NCBI RefSeq assembly: GCF_014646275.1
Contig: NZ_BMND01000017.1
Coordinates: 90,979-154,978, forward strand
DNA from: Streptomyces kronopolitis
Lineage (GTDB): Bacteria > Actinomycetota > Actinomycetes > Streptomycetales > Streptomycetaceae
DNA length: 64,000 nucleotides
Reading direction: 5' to 3'
Shown here piece after piece: positions 24,281-32,748 of this stretch (position 1 is the first letter of the stretch; each line of letters begins with the position of its first letter). The notes beneath the pieces were generated by a model, which was not told the DNA's origin, ran no database searches, and was given only the letters and a program-made list of their open reading frames with translations. Position numbers and translations under genes: made by a program.

Positions 24281-25453
24281 TCAGTGCACCAGGGGAAGCG
24301 TGGCCATCTCCGCGACCGTCCAGGTCAGCGGTGCCAGCACGACCACCAGGGCCACGCCGCGCAGGGCCGCCGCGCGGTGCAGGACGGAGGCGGAGGCCCC
24401 CAGCCGGCGCAGGGCGGCCGTGGTGTGGGCGCGAGCCGTGCGGGATTCGAGCGCGGCGGTGAGCGCGCTGGCGGTCACACAGGCGAGGACCACCGCCGCG
24501 CCGACCGCGGTGAGCGGGCCGAACGGCCGGGTGGGCGAGGCCTCGTAGACCTTCACGGCGGCGAACGCGGCGGAGGCGACCGCGCACAGGACACCCAGCG
24601 GGCGGCCCAGGCGGTGCGACTCCTCCTGGAGCACCCGCCCGGACAGCAGGCGCAGCGCGCCCGGCCGCCCGGCGCACAGCAGCCGGCCGCACAGATGCAC
24701 CAGCCCGGGACCGGCCAGCACCAGGCCGAAGGCGGACAGCGCCCAGCCGGCGAGCACGGCCGGCGGGCTGCCGATCAGCCGGCCGGGCAGCGGCAGCAGC
24801 CCGCCGGTGGCGTGCCGGCCGCCGCCGGCGTACGCCTCGACCGCCAGGCCCGCCGCGGCCAGCGCGATGCCCCAGGGCAGGCCCGAGGGCGGCGCGGTCC
24901 GCAGGCGGGTCGCGCGCTCGCGGGAGCCGTTCTCGTCGCGCGGCCGCAGGGCGACTGCGGTGGCGACCGCGGCGGTCAGGGGCACCGTGGCGAGCAGCAG
25001 CAGGGCGCCGCCGAGCGGCACCGGGTGGCCGGCGCCGAGCAGATCGGAGTCGATGCCGAGCGAGGCGGCGCCGCCCGGGCCGCCCAGGTCGCCGCGCAGC
25101 CGCAGGAAGGCCAGCAGCGCGAGGAGGACACCGAGCAGGCAGGTCAGCGCGGTGGAGGCGGTGGCGAGCAGGGTCAGGCGCAGCGGGCCCAGGCCGGCCG
25201 CGGCCATCCCGCGCTGGAGCCGGGCGGCGGGGTCCGTGCGGGCGGTGGAGACCGCGAACTGGGCGGTGGCCGCCAGCGGCGCCGCGCACCACAGCAGCCG
25301 CACCAGCGATTCCTCGGCGGCGGACGGGTGGCCGGCGGCGTGGCCGACGGTGGACAGCAGCAGGAACCCGGTGCCGGCCGCGGCGGCGGCGACGGACAGG
25401 CGGCGCAGCTGGACGAGGGGGTGCGAGCCGCGGGCTAGACGGAGAGCGAGCAC
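24281..25453 (-). CDS. ABC transporter membrane protein
   Basis: A 390-aa, very Ala/Leu/Gly-rich protein with about eight to ten hydrophobic segments and no recognised soluble domain. GTG 25453 overlaps the end of the ATPase gene by 19 bases, so it is the probable membrane partner of that ATPase. The layout (two groups of membrane segments with a hydrophilic centre near R-P-R-D-E-N-G-S-R-E-R) resembles FtsX-like or exporter-type permeases, but homology is too weak to name a substrate. Confidence 0.82.
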   Translation of the reverse strand: MLALRLARGSHPLVQLRRLSVAAAAAGTGFLLLSTVGHAAGHPSAAEESLVRLLWCAAPLAATAQFAVSTARTDPAARLQRGMAAAGLGPLRLTLLATASTALTCLLGVLLALLAFLRLRGDLGGPGGAASLGIDSDLLGAGHPVPLGGALLLLATVPLTAAVATAVALRPRDENGSRERATRLRTAPPSGLPWGIALAAAGLAVEAYAGGGRHATGGLLPLPGRLIGSPPAVLAGWALSAFGLVLAGPGLVHLCGRLLCAGRPGALRLLSGRVLQEESHRLGRPLGVLCAVASAAFAAVKVYEASPTRPFGPLTAVGAAVVLACVTASALTAALESRTARAHTTAALRRLGASASVLHRAAALRGVALVVVLAPLTWTVAEMATLPLVH

Positions 25454-26175
25454 GCTGCCCTGCTTTCCTCATCGGAGGAGCCGGAGGTGTCCGGGGCGGC
25501 GTTCGACCGGCGGCCGTCGAGCAGCGCCACGGTCCGGTCGGCGAGCGTGGCCACGTCCGGGTCGTGGGTGGCCAGGACCACGGTGATCTGGTGCGAGCGG
25601 GCCGCGGTGGTCAGGGTGCGCAGCACCTGGGTGCCGTCGGTGCGGTGCAGCGGGGCGGTCGGCTCGTCGGCGAACAGCACCTGGGGGGTGGTCGCGAGGG
25701 CGCGGGCGATGGCCACGCGCTGGCGCTGGGACTGGTCGAGCTTGGCGGGGCGGTGCCCGGCGCACATGCCGACGTCGAGGCGGTCGAGCCATTCGAGGGC
25801 GGTGTGCTTGGCCGAGCGGGTGCCGGTGCCGCGGAGCAGGAGGGGGAGGGCGGCGTTCTCCCAGGCGGTCAGCTCGTGCACGAGGTGCGGTTCGGTGTCG
25901 ATCCAGCCGAACCGGTCCAGGCGCAGCCGCTCACGGCTGGGGGAGGACAGGGTGTGCACGGGGGAGCTGTTGAACCAGACCTCGCCCTCGGTCGGGACGA
26001 GCTGGCCGGAGAGACATTTCAGGAGGGTGGTCTTGCCACTGCCGCGCGGGCCGGTGACGGCGAGGATCTCGCCTTCGCGGACGCCGACGGAGACCCCGGC
26101 GAGGGCGGAGGTGCCGCCGTGTGTGTGGTGCAGGCCGCGGGCCCAGAGAACGTCGTTGTCAGGCGGGGCCACCAT
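25435..26175 (-). CDS. ABC transporter ATP-binding protein with degenerate signature
   Basis: A 246-aa ABC ATPase: Walker A G-P-R-G-S-G-K-T, Walker B V-L-F-A-D-E-P-T and H-loop A-T-H-D are intact. The signature motif, normally L-S-G-G-Q, reads L-D-Q-S-Q (followed by the usual R-Q-R-V-A-I-A-R-A-L). Loss of the Ser and both Gly of this motif should weaken ATP hydrolysis at that site. ATG 26175 was chosen because AAGAGGTG stands just upstream; the frame is open farther to 26295. It resembles LolD/MacB-type exporter ATPases and is translationally coupled to the permease gene. Confidence 0.9.
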   Translation of the reverse strand: MVAPPDNDVLWARGLHHTHGGTSALAGVSVGVREGEILAVTGPRGSGKTTLLKCLSGQLVPTEGEVWFNSSPVHTLSSPSRERLRLDRFGWIDTEPHLVHELTAWENAALPLLLRGTGTRSAKHTALEWLDRLDVGMCAGHRPAKLDQSQRQRVAIARALATTPQVLFADEPTAPLHRTDGTQVLRTLTTAARSHQITVVLATHDPDVATLADRTVALLDGRRSNAAPDTSGSSDEESRAACSLSV

Positions 26176-26295
26176 CTGCGCACCTCTTGTTGTAGGCGTC
26201 GAATCGTTCCCCCGACCGGGTGAACGACCATGGAGGGTATCGGTCCCTAGCACGGTAAGTACTGGTGACCCCCGGTATTCGTCGCTTGGCAGCAC

Positions 26296-26345
26296 AACGG
26301 CCCAGATTCACTCGTATGGCTTGAAGTGAGCGAATCCGGGCCGTT
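26296..26345 (-). terminator. Terminator of the aminotransferase transcript
   Basis: On the minus strand AACGGCCCGGATTCGCTC pairs with GAGTGAATCTGGGCCGTT, an 18-bp stem with two G-U pairs and a 14-base loop that can pair further. The mismatches pair only in minus-strand RNA, which assigns it to the gene ending at 26401. Confidence 0.75.
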
Positions 26346-26400
26346 CTTGGGTGTTCAGTTGTCCGCGCGCGCGATGCGCGGTGCCGCGGGGGTCAGCGCA

Positions 26401-27762
26401 TCAGAGCTTGGTCCAGGCCTCGGTGAGGACCGTGCGCAGGATCTGCTCGATCTCGTCGAACACCGGCTGGTCGGCGACGAGCGGCGGGGCGAGCTGGATG
26501 ACCGGGTCGCCGCGGTCGTCGGCGCGGCAGTAGAGGCCGTTGTCGTAGAGCGCCTTGGAGAGGAAGCCGTACAGGACGCGCTCGGTCTCCTCCTCGTTGA
26601 AGGACTCCTTGGTGACCTTGTCCTTGACCAGCTCGATGCCGTAGAAGAAGCCGTTGCCGCGGACGTCGCCGACGATCGGCAGGTCGTGCAGCTTCTCCAG
26701 GGTGTTGAGGAAGTTGGCCTCGTTGTCGAGGACGTGCTGGTTGAGGCCCTCGCGCTGGAAGATGTCGAGGTTGGCGATGCCGACGGCCGCGGAGACCGGG
26801 TGGCCGCCGAAGGTGTAGCCGTGCAGGAAGGTGTTGTCGCCCTTGTAGAACGGCTCGGCCAGGCGGTCGGAGATGATGCAGGCGCCGATCGGGGAGTAGC
26901 CCGAGGTCATGCCCTTGGCGCAGGTGATCATGTCCGGGACGTAGCCGAACTTGTCACAGGCGAACGTGGTGCCCAGGCGGCCGAAGGCGCAGATGACCTC
27001 GTCGGAGACGAGCAGCACGTCGTACTGGTCGCAGATCTCGCGGACCCGCTGGAAGTAGCCGGGCGGCGGCGGGAAGCAGCCGCCGGCGTTCTGCACCGGC
27101 TCCAGGAAGACCGCGGCGACGGTCTCGGGGCCCTCGAAGAGGATCTGCTGCTCGATCTGGTCGGCGGCCCAGCGACCGAAGGCCTCGGGGTCGTCGCCGT
27201 GGATCGGGGCGCGGTAGATGTTGGTGTTGGGGACCTTGTGCGCGCCGGGTACCAGCGGCTCGAAGGGGGCCTTCAGGGCGGGCAGACCGGTGATCGACAG
27301 GGCGCCCTGCGGGGTGCCGTGGTAGGCGACCGCGCGGGATATGACCTTGTGCTTCATCGGCTGGCCGACGAGCTTGAAGTACTGCTTGGCCAGCTTCCAG
27401 GCGGTCTCGACCGCCTCGCCGCCGCCGGTGGTGAAGAAGACCTTGTTGAGGTCGCCGGGGGCCTCGTGGGCGAGGCGCTCGGCCAGCTCCACGGCCTTGG
27501 GGTGGGCGTAGGACCACACGGGGAAGAAGGCCAGCTCCTGCGCCTGCTTGTAGGCGGTCTCGGCGAGCTCGACCCGGCCGTGGCCGGCGTTGACCACGAA
27601 GAGGCCGGCGAGGCCGTCGATGTAGCGCTTGCCCTTGTCGTCGTAGATGTTGGTGCCCTCGCCGCGCACGATCGTGGGCACGGGGGCGTTCTCGTACGAC
27701 GACATGCGGGTGAAGTGCATCCACAGGTGGTCGTAGGCCGTCTTGGAGAGGTCGCCGCTCAT
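26401..27762 (-). CDS. Class III aminotransferase, probable polyamine/omega-amino acid-pyruvate transaminase
   Basis: A 453-aa PLP enzyme of class III (omega-transaminase). The PLP lysine is Lys283 in T-C-A-K-G-M-T-S-G-Y; L-V-S-D-E-V-I-C-A-F-G-R and G-Y-T-F-G-G-H-P are the usual neighbours. The subgroup resembles putrescine- or GABA-pyruvate and taurine-pyruvate aminotransferases. The gene starts two bases after the Lrp stop, so both form one transcript, divergent from an aminobutyraldehyde dehydrogenase. A likely role is the first deamination of putrescine or a related diamine to the aminoaldehyde that the dehydrogenase oxidises. The substrate is inferred from context. Confidence 0.92.
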   Translation of the reverse strand: MSGDLSKTAYDHLWMHFTRMSSYENAPVPTIVRGEGTNIYDDKGKRYIDGLAGLFVVNAGHGRVELAETAYKQAQELAFFPVWSYAHPKAVELAERLAHEAPGDLNKVFFTTGGGEAVETAWKLAKQYFKLVGQPMKHKVISRAVAYHGTPQGALSITGLPALKAPFEPLVPGAHKVPNTNIYRAPIHGDDPEAFGRWAADQIEQQILFEGPETVAAVFLEPVQNAGGCFPPPPGYFQRVREICDQYDVLLVSDEVICAFGRLGTTFACDKFGYVPDMITCAKGMTSGYSPIGACIISDRLAEPFYKGDNTFLHGYTFGGHPVSAAVGIANLDIFQREGLNQHVLDNEANFLNTLEKLHDLPIVGDVRGNGFFYGIELVKDKVTKESFNEEETERVLYGFLSKALYDNGLYCRADDRGDPVIQLAPPLVADQPVFDEIEQILRTVLTEAWTKL

Positions 27763-27764
27763 CG

Positions 27765-28259
27765 TTATCTCGTTCCCCAGGTGTAGGTCTGCTTCCGGAG
27801 CTTGAGGTACACGAAGCTCTCGGTGGTCCGGACGCCGGGAAGCGTGCGGATCCGCTTGTTGATCATTTCCAGCAGGTGGTCGTCGTCCTCGCAGACGATC
27901 TCGATGAGGAGATCGAAGGAGCCCGCGGTCATGACGACGTACTCGACCTCTTCCATGGCCGTCAGCGCGTCCGCCACGGGGTCGAGGTCGCCCTCGACGT
28001 TGATGCCGACCATTGCCTGCCGGCGGAAACCGACCGTGAGGGGGTCGGTGACCGCGACGATCTGCATCACGCCTTGGTCGAGCAGCTTCTGCACGCGCTG
28101 GCGTACCGCCGCCTCGGACAGGCCCACGGCCTTGCCGATCGCGGCGTACGGACGGCGCCCGTCCTCCTGGAGCTGCTCGATGATCGCCAGGGAGACGGAG
28201 TCGATCGACGGAGTGCCGGTTCTGTCAGGACTGTTACGAGTAGGCGCCACGACTTTCAC
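27765..28259 (-). CDS. Lrp/AsnC-family transcription regulator
   Basis: A 164-aa feast/famine regulator. The HTH is at residues about 20-60 (I-I-E-Q-L-Q-E-D-G-R-R-P-Y-A-A-I-G-K-A-V-G-L-S, split here by the turn), and the C-terminal ligand-binding (RAM) domain has the A-G-S-F-D-L-L-I-E-I pattern. GTG 28259 is chosen; a TTG at 28286 is possible. It is co-transcribed with the aminotransferase and divergent from the aldehyde dehydrogenase, and probably controls both promoters in response to an amino acid or polyamine-derived ligand. Confidence 0.9.
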   Translation of the reverse strand: MKVVAPTRNSPDRTGTPSIDSVSLAIIEQLQEDGRRPYAAIGKAVGLSEAAVRQRVQKLLDQGVMQIVAVTDPLTVGFRRQAMVGINVEGDLDPVADALTAMEEVEYVVMTAGSFDLLIEIVCEDDDHLLEMINKRIRTLPGVRTTESFVYLKLRKQTYTWGTR

Positions 28260-28297
28260 TGTGCACGAGCCTCGTCTGTCTTGCAACCCTCAACCGA

Positions 28298-28328
28298 TGA
28301 AATTAGTCGTGTCGCGATCGAAATTTCA
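28298..28328. promoter_or_regulatory. AT-rich inverted repeat, candidate Lrp operator
   Basis: TGAAATT (28298-28304) and AATTTCA (28322-28328) form a perfect 7-bp inverted repeat with 17 bases between, inside the divergent promoter region. It is the most AT-rich stretch nearby. Lrp-type proteins bind such degenerate AT-rich palindromes. A TAGGCT (28382-28387) downstream may be the -10 box of the dehydrogenase gene. Confidence 0.45.
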
Positions 28329-28427
28329 CTGATTCCGTTGTTCATGAGTGGCGGGTGTGTCGAAAACGTGGGTTCCATGACTAGGCTGGAGCCACATCAC
28401 CGGATATCTGACTGAAGGGGGCGCACA

Positions 28428-29882
28428 GTGACCACCGCACTGCGTCGTCTGCGCAACTACATCGACGGGGAGTTCCGGGACGCCGCCGACGGGCGGACCA
28501 CGGAGGTGGTCAACCCCGCCACGGGCGAGGCGTACGCCACCGCCCCGCTCTCGGGCGCCGCCGACGTGGACGCGGCGATGGCCGCCGCCGAGGCCGCCTT
28601 CCCCGCGTGGCGCGACCTGATCCCCGCCGAGCGCCAGAAGGTCCTGCTCAAGATCGCCGACCGCTTCGAGGAGCGCGCCGAGGAGCTGATCGCCGCCGAG
28701 TCCGAGAACTGCGGCAAGCCGATCGCGCTGGTCCGCTCCGAGGAAATCCCGCCGATGGTGGACCAGATCCGCTTCTTCGCGGGTGCCGCCCGGATGCTGG
28801 AGGGCCGCTCCGCCGGCGAGTACATGGACGGCTTCACCTCCATCATCCGCCGCGAGCCGATCGGCGTCTGCGCCCAGGTCGCGCCGTGGAACTACCCGAT
28901 GATGATGGCCGTGTGGAAGTTCGCCCCGGCGCTGGCCGCGGGCAACACCGTCGTCATCAAGCCGTCCGACACCACCCCCGCCTCCACGGTGCTGATCGCC
29001 GACATCATCGGCAGCGTGCTGGACGAACTCGGCCACTCCCGCGGCGTGTTCAACGTCATCTGCGGTGACCGCGAGACCGGCCGGCTGATGGTCGAGCACA
29101 AGGTCCCGGCGATGGCCTCGATCACCGGCTCGGTGCGCGCCGGCATGCAGGTCGCCGAGTCCGCCGCCAAGGACCTCAAGCGGGTCCACCTGGAGCTGGG
29201 CGGCAAGGCGCCGGTCGTCGTCTTCGAGGACACCGACATCGCCAAGGCCGTCGAGGACATCTCCGTCGCCGGCTACTTCAACGCCGGCCAGGACTGCACG
29301 GCCGCCACCCGCGTCCTGGTCCACGAGTCCATCCACGACGAGTTCGTCGCCGCGCTGGCCAAGGCCGCCTCGGAGACCAAGACCGGCGCGGTCGACGACG
29401 AGGACGTGCTCTACGGGCCGCTGAACAACGCCAACCAGCTGGGGCAGGTCAAGGGCTTCATCGAGCGGCTGCCCGCGCACGCGAAGATCGAGGCGGGCGG
29501 CGAACAGGTCGGCGACAAGGGCTACTTCTTCGCCCCGACCGTCGTCTCGGGCCTCAAGCAGGACGACGAGATCGTCCAGCACGAGGTCTTCGGCCCGGTC
29601 ATCACCGTCCAGTCCTTCTCCGACGAGAAGCAGGCGGTCCAGTGGGCCAACGGCGTCGAGTACGCCCTGGCCTCCTCGGTGTGGACCAAGGACCACGCCC
29701 GCGCCATGCGGATGTCCAAGAGCCTCGACTTCGGCTGCGTGTGGATCAACACCCACATCCCGCTGGTCGCCGAGATGCCGCACGGCGGATTCAAGAAGTC
29801 CGGCTACGGCAAGGACCTCTCGTCCTACGGCTTCGACGACTACACCCGCATCAAGCACGTGATGACCTCGCTGGACGGCTGA
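28428..29882 (+). CDS. Aminobutyraldehyde-type NAD-dependent aldehyde dehydrogenase
   Basis: A 484-aa aldehyde dehydrogenase with catalytic Cys290 (N-A-G-Q-D-C-T-A), the catalytic Glu in L-E-L-G-G-K-A-P, and the fold motif P-W-N-Y-P-M-M. The pattern is closest to gamma-aminobutyraldehyde/betaine aldehyde dehydrogenases (PatD type), which oxidise the aminoaldehyde made from putrescine to GABA. GTG 28428 follows AAGGGGG (about 28413-28419). It is divergent from the lrp-aminotransferase pair, and a polyamine-binding protein gene follows. Confidence 0.93.
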   Translation: MTTALRRLRNYIDGEFRDAADGRTTEVVNPATGEAYATAPLSGAADVDAAMAAAEAAFPAWRDLIPAERQKVLLKIADRFEERAEELIAAESENCGKPIALVRSEEIPPMVDQIRFFAGAARMLEGRSAGEYMDGFTSIIRREPIGVCAQVAPWNYPMMMAVWKFAPALAAGNTVVIKPSDTTPASTVLIADIIGSVLDELGHSRGVFNVICGDRETGRLMVEHKVPAMASITGSVRAGMQVAESAAKDLKRVHLELGGKAPVVVFEDTDIAKAVEDISVAGYFNAGQDCTAATRVLVHESIHDEFVAALAKAASETKTGAVDDEDVLYGPLNNANQLGQVKGFIERLPAHAKIEAGGEQVGDKGYFFAPTVVSGLKQDDEIVQHEVFGPVITVQSFSDEKQAVQWANGVEYALASSVWTKDHARAMRMSKSLDFGCVWINTHIPLVAEMPHGGFKKSGYGKDLSSYGFDDYTRIKHVMTSLDG

Positions 29883-30015
29883 ACCGGCGGGCGCATCCGG
29901 GCCGTTCGCGCCGCCGGACGGCCCGCAACGCTCGACACACCGTCGCGGGCGGAGGCCCGGCAGTGGACGCTCTGTCTGTTGCCGCCTCCGCCCGCGGCGC
30001 GTGAGAGTGCTCGCC

Positions 30016-31197
30016 ATGGCTGATCTTTCGCGGCGTGCGCTGCTCCGGGGTGTGGGCGGAATCGGGATGACCGGGGCGCTGGCCGCCGTGACCGGATGCG
30101 GGGTGCCGCCCGCCTACGTCAAGGCGGCGGACCGCACCGGCCCGGACCGCTCGGCCGCGGACCGCCGGCTGGTCTTCGCGAACTGGCCGCTCTACATCGA
30201 CGTCGACGACCACGACAAGCAGCGCCGCCCCACCCTGGACGCGTTCCAGCGCCGCACCGGGATCTCCGTGACGTACACCGAGGAGATCAACGACAACGAC
30301 GAGTTCTTCGGCAAGATCGGCCCGGCGCTGATGAACCACCAGAGCACCGGCCGCGATCTGATCGTCATGAGCGACTGGATGTGCGCCCGCCTGGTCCGGC
30401 TGGGCTGGGTGCAGGAGATGGACCGCGCCGCCCAGCCGCGGGTGGCCAAGCACCTCGATCCGCTGCTGCGCACCCCGCACTTCGACCCCGGCCGCCGGCA
30501 CTCGGTGCCCTGGCAGTCCGGGATCACCGGCATCGCCTACAACCGCCGCAAGCTCGGCCGGGAGATCCGGCACACCTCGGACCTGTGGAAGGACGACCTG
30601 CGCGGCCGGGTCACGCTGCTGTCCGGGCTCGACGAGTCGTTCGCGATGCTGATGCAGGGCGACGGCGTGGACATCACCCGCTGGACGGCCGCCGACTTCC
30701 ACCGCATGGCCGACCGGATCCGCCGCCTGGTGCGCCGCGGCCACATCCGGCGGTTCACCGGCAACGACTACATCAAGGACCTCGACTCCGGCGATGTGCT
30801 CGCCGCCCAGGCCTACTCGGGCGATGTGATCCAGCTGCGGGCCGACAACCCGGACATCGAGTTCGTGGTGCCGCAGGAGGGCGCCGAACTCTGGGCGGAG
30901 AGCCTGCTGATCCCCAACCTCGCGGCCCACAAGCGGTCCGCCGAGCGGCTGATCGACTACTACTACGAGCCGGCGGTGGCCGCGGAGCTGGCCGCCTGGG
31001 TCAACTACGTCTGCCCCGTACCGGCCGCGCGCGAGGTCCTCGCGTCCTCGAAGGACAAGGACCGGGCCGACCTCGCCGAGGATCCGCTGATCTTCCCCGA
31101 CGACTCGATGCGCGAGCGGCTGGCCATCGCCCGCGACATCACCTCCGCCGAGCGCACCGAGTTCGCCAAGGAGTGGAACGGGATCGTGGGGCTGTAG
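30016..31197 (+). CDS. Spermidine/putrescine-binding lipoprotein (Tat type)
   Basis: A 393-aa PotD/PotF-like binding protein. The N-terminus S-R-R-A-L-L-R-G (Arg6-Arg7) followed by A-V-T-G-C (Cys28) indicates Tat export and lipid attachment. The mature part starts F-A-N-W-P-L-Y-I-D and contains E-E-I-N-D-N-D-E-F-F-G-K-I and F-T-G-N-D-Y-I-K-D, shared with the second binding protein at 34371. ATG 30016 has GAGAG eight bases upstream; GTG 30001 is an alternative. No permease gene is adjacent, so it may use the PotABC encoded 5 kb downstream. Confidence 0.92.
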   Translation: MADLSRRALLRGVGGIGMTGALAAVTGCGVPPAYVKAADRTGPDRSAADRRLVFANWPLYIDVDDHDKQRRPTLDAFQRRTGISVTYTEEINDNDEFFGKIGPALMNHQSTGRDLIVMSDWMCARLVRLGWVQEMDRAAQPRVAKHLDPLLRTPHFDPGRRHSVPWQSGITGIAYNRRKLGREIRHTSDLWKDDLRGRVTLLSGLDESFAMLMQGDGVDITRWTAADFHRMADRIRRLVRRGHIRRFTGNDYIKDLDSGDVLAAQAYSGDVIQLRADNPDIEFVVPQEGAELWAESLLIPNLAAHKRSAERLIDYYYEPAVAAELAAWVNYVCPVPAAREVLASSKDKDRADLAEDPLIFPDDSMRERLAIARDITSAERTEFAKEWNGIVGL

Positions 31198-31238
31198 CCG
31201 CGGGTGCGGGGGCTTCGTCGCGCGGGGCCCCGGGGGCC

Positions 31239-31295
31239 GTCCCGCGGGCTCGTCCCGCAGGCCCGTCCCGCAGGCCCGGGTGCGGCCCGCGGGAC
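31239..31295. terminator. Tandem 13-bp repeats and stem between convergent genes
   Basis: Three copies of a 13-bp unit (GTCCCGCGGGCTC, then GTCCCGCAGGCCC twice, at 31239, 31252 and 31265) are followed by CCCGCGGGAC (31286-31295), which pairs perfectly with GTCCCGCGGG of the first copy. It lies between converging transcripts and probably ends both. Confidence 0.55.
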
Positions 31296-31328
31296 GCCGG
31301 CGGCGGAAGGGAAAGCCCCGGATCGGGC

Positions 31329-32351
31329 CTAGGCGCGCCAGGACGCCGTGTACGCGTCGATCTCGGCCGACAGGCGGGACTTCGCCGCGGTGTCCATGAA
31401 GGAGGCCTCGACGGCGTTCTTGGCCAGGCCCGCGACACCGGCCGCGTCCAGCCCCAGCAGCCGGGCGGCGACGCCGTACTCGGTGTTGAGGTCGGTGCCG
31501 AACATCGGGGGGTCGTCGCTGTTGATGGTGACCAGCACGCCCGCGTCGACCATCTCCTGGAGCGGGTGCTCCTCCAGGGTGCGCACCGCGCGGGTGGCGA
31601 TGTTGGAGGTGGGGCAGACCTCCAGCGGGATGCGGTGCTCGGCGAGATGCGCCAGCAGCGCGGGGTCCTGGGGGGCGCTGGTGCCGTGGCCGATGCGCTC
31701 GGCGCCCAGCTCGCGCAGCGCGTCCCAGATCGTGCCGGGGCCGGTGGTCTCGCCGGCGTGCGGCACGGAGTGCAGCCCGACCGCGCGGGCACGGTCGAAG
31801 TACGGCTTGAACTGCGGGCGCGGCACCCCGATCTCCGGGCCGCCGAGACCGAACGAGACCAGGCCCTCGGGCTGCAGGTCGCAGGCGATCCGGGCGGTCT
31901 CCTCCGCGGACTCCAGGCCCGCCTCGCCCGGGATGTCGAAGCACCAGCGCAGCACCACGCCGAGCTCCGACTCCGCCGCCTTGCGGGCGTCCTCGATCGC
32001 CTCGACGAACGCGGCGTCGGGGATGCCGCGCCGGGTCGAGCTGAAGGGCGTGACGGTCAGCTCGGCGTAGCGGATCTGCTGGCGGGCCATGTCCCGGGCG
32101 ACCTCGTACGTCAGCAGCCGGACGTCCTCGGCGTCGCGGATCAGGTCCACGACGGAGAGGTAGACCTCGATGAAGTGCGCGAAGTCGCGGAAGGTGAAGT
32201 AGTCGGCCAGCGCGTCCGGGTCGGTGGGGACGGCGGAGTCGGGGTGGCGGGCCGCCAGCTCGGAGACGATCCGCGGGGACGCCGATCCGACGTGGTGGAC
32301 GTGCAGCTCCGCCTTGGGCAGGCCCGTGATGAAGGCATCGAGATCGGACAA
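31329..32351 (-). CDS. Adenosine/6-aminodeoxyfutalosine deaminase family protein
   Basis: A 340-aa metal-dependent deaminase of the adenosine deaminase family: zinc ligands His17 and His19 in E-L-H-V-H-H, the catalytic H-A-G-E and N-S-D-D-P. The variant A-E-L-H-V-H-H-V-G-S-A matches the COG1816 branch, of which a Streptomyces avermitilis member is reported (recalled) to deaminate 6-aminodeoxyfutalosine in the futalosine menaquinone pathway. The start TTG 32351 has AGGAGGA five bases upstream. Placement inside a polyamine region looks incidental. Adenosine deaminase is the alternative. Confidence 0.88.
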   Translation of the reverse strand: MSDLDAFITGLPKAELHVHHVGSASPRIVSELAARHPDSAVPTDPDALADYFTFRDFAHFIEVYLSVVDLIRDAEDVRLLTYEVARDMARQQIRYAELTVTPFSSTRRGIPDAAFVEAIEDARKAAESELGVVLRWCFDIPGEAGLESAEETARIACDLQPEGLVSFGLGGPEIGVPRPQFKPYFDRARAVGLHSVPHAGETTGPGTIWDALRELGAERIGHGTSAPQDPALLAHLAEHRIPLEVCPTSNIATRAVRTLEEHPLQEMVDAGVLVTINSDDPPMFGTDLNTEYGVAARLLGLDAAGVAGLAKNAVEASFMDTAAKSRLSAEIDAYTASWRA

Positions 32352-32629
32352 CGGTTCCTCCTGGTCAAAGGGTGCGCCGCGGTGCGCGGAACGGCCCGGC
32401 CATGCTATGCGGGGTGCGACTGGCATGGTGCCGGGGTTGCGCGCCCGGCCCCGGGACCGGCCGGTGCCGCGACGGCCCGCCCGGCCCGCCCGCGACGCGT
32501 CCGGCCGCCCCCGCCCCCGTGGTGCTCCCCGTGCGGTCGTGCATCATGCCGGGATTCTGTCGGCGGGCACTGACAACGTGTCGGGGTCGCTACCGGGTAA
32601 AGAACAGAATTCGTCGTGTAACCAAAAGG
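32352..32629. other. Left part of the gene-free region between the deaminase and second dehydrogenase genes
   Basis: The whole gene-free region runs 32352-32748 (397 bases). It should carry the deaminase promoter on the minus strand. I see no gene. GC falls sharply after about 32590 (accaaaaggcaacaacgg), unusual for this chromosome and typical of a regulated promoter. Confidence 0.5.
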
Positions 32630-32673
32630 CAACAACGGAATCACTTGTTGAGGTCGCGTTCCTCTGTCAGGAT
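32630..32673 (+). promoter_or_regulatory. Candidate promoter with overlapping palindrome before the second aldehyde dehydrogenase
   Basis: TTGTTG (32645-32650) and CAGGAT (32668-32673) are separated by 17 bases, a good vegetative promoter geometry. CAACAA (32630-32635) and the TTGTTG -35 box form a perfect 6-bp inverted repeat, a likely repressor site. A further palindrome TTCCGGAA lies at 32684-32691, just downstream. Confidence 0.45.
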
Positions 32674-32748
32674 CGGCCATCGATTCCGGAAATAGCTACG
32701 CCAGGCAGTGCCGCTGAGCGGCCCCGGCGCCCGGCGGAGGAGAGCACC

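Noticed and set aside
22983..25472. Fusion of the LOG-like protein with 400 upstream residues on the minus strand
   Set aside because: The upstream part overlaps the ABC permease in another frame and is Arg/Pro-rich; the LOG-like gene starts at ATG 24167.
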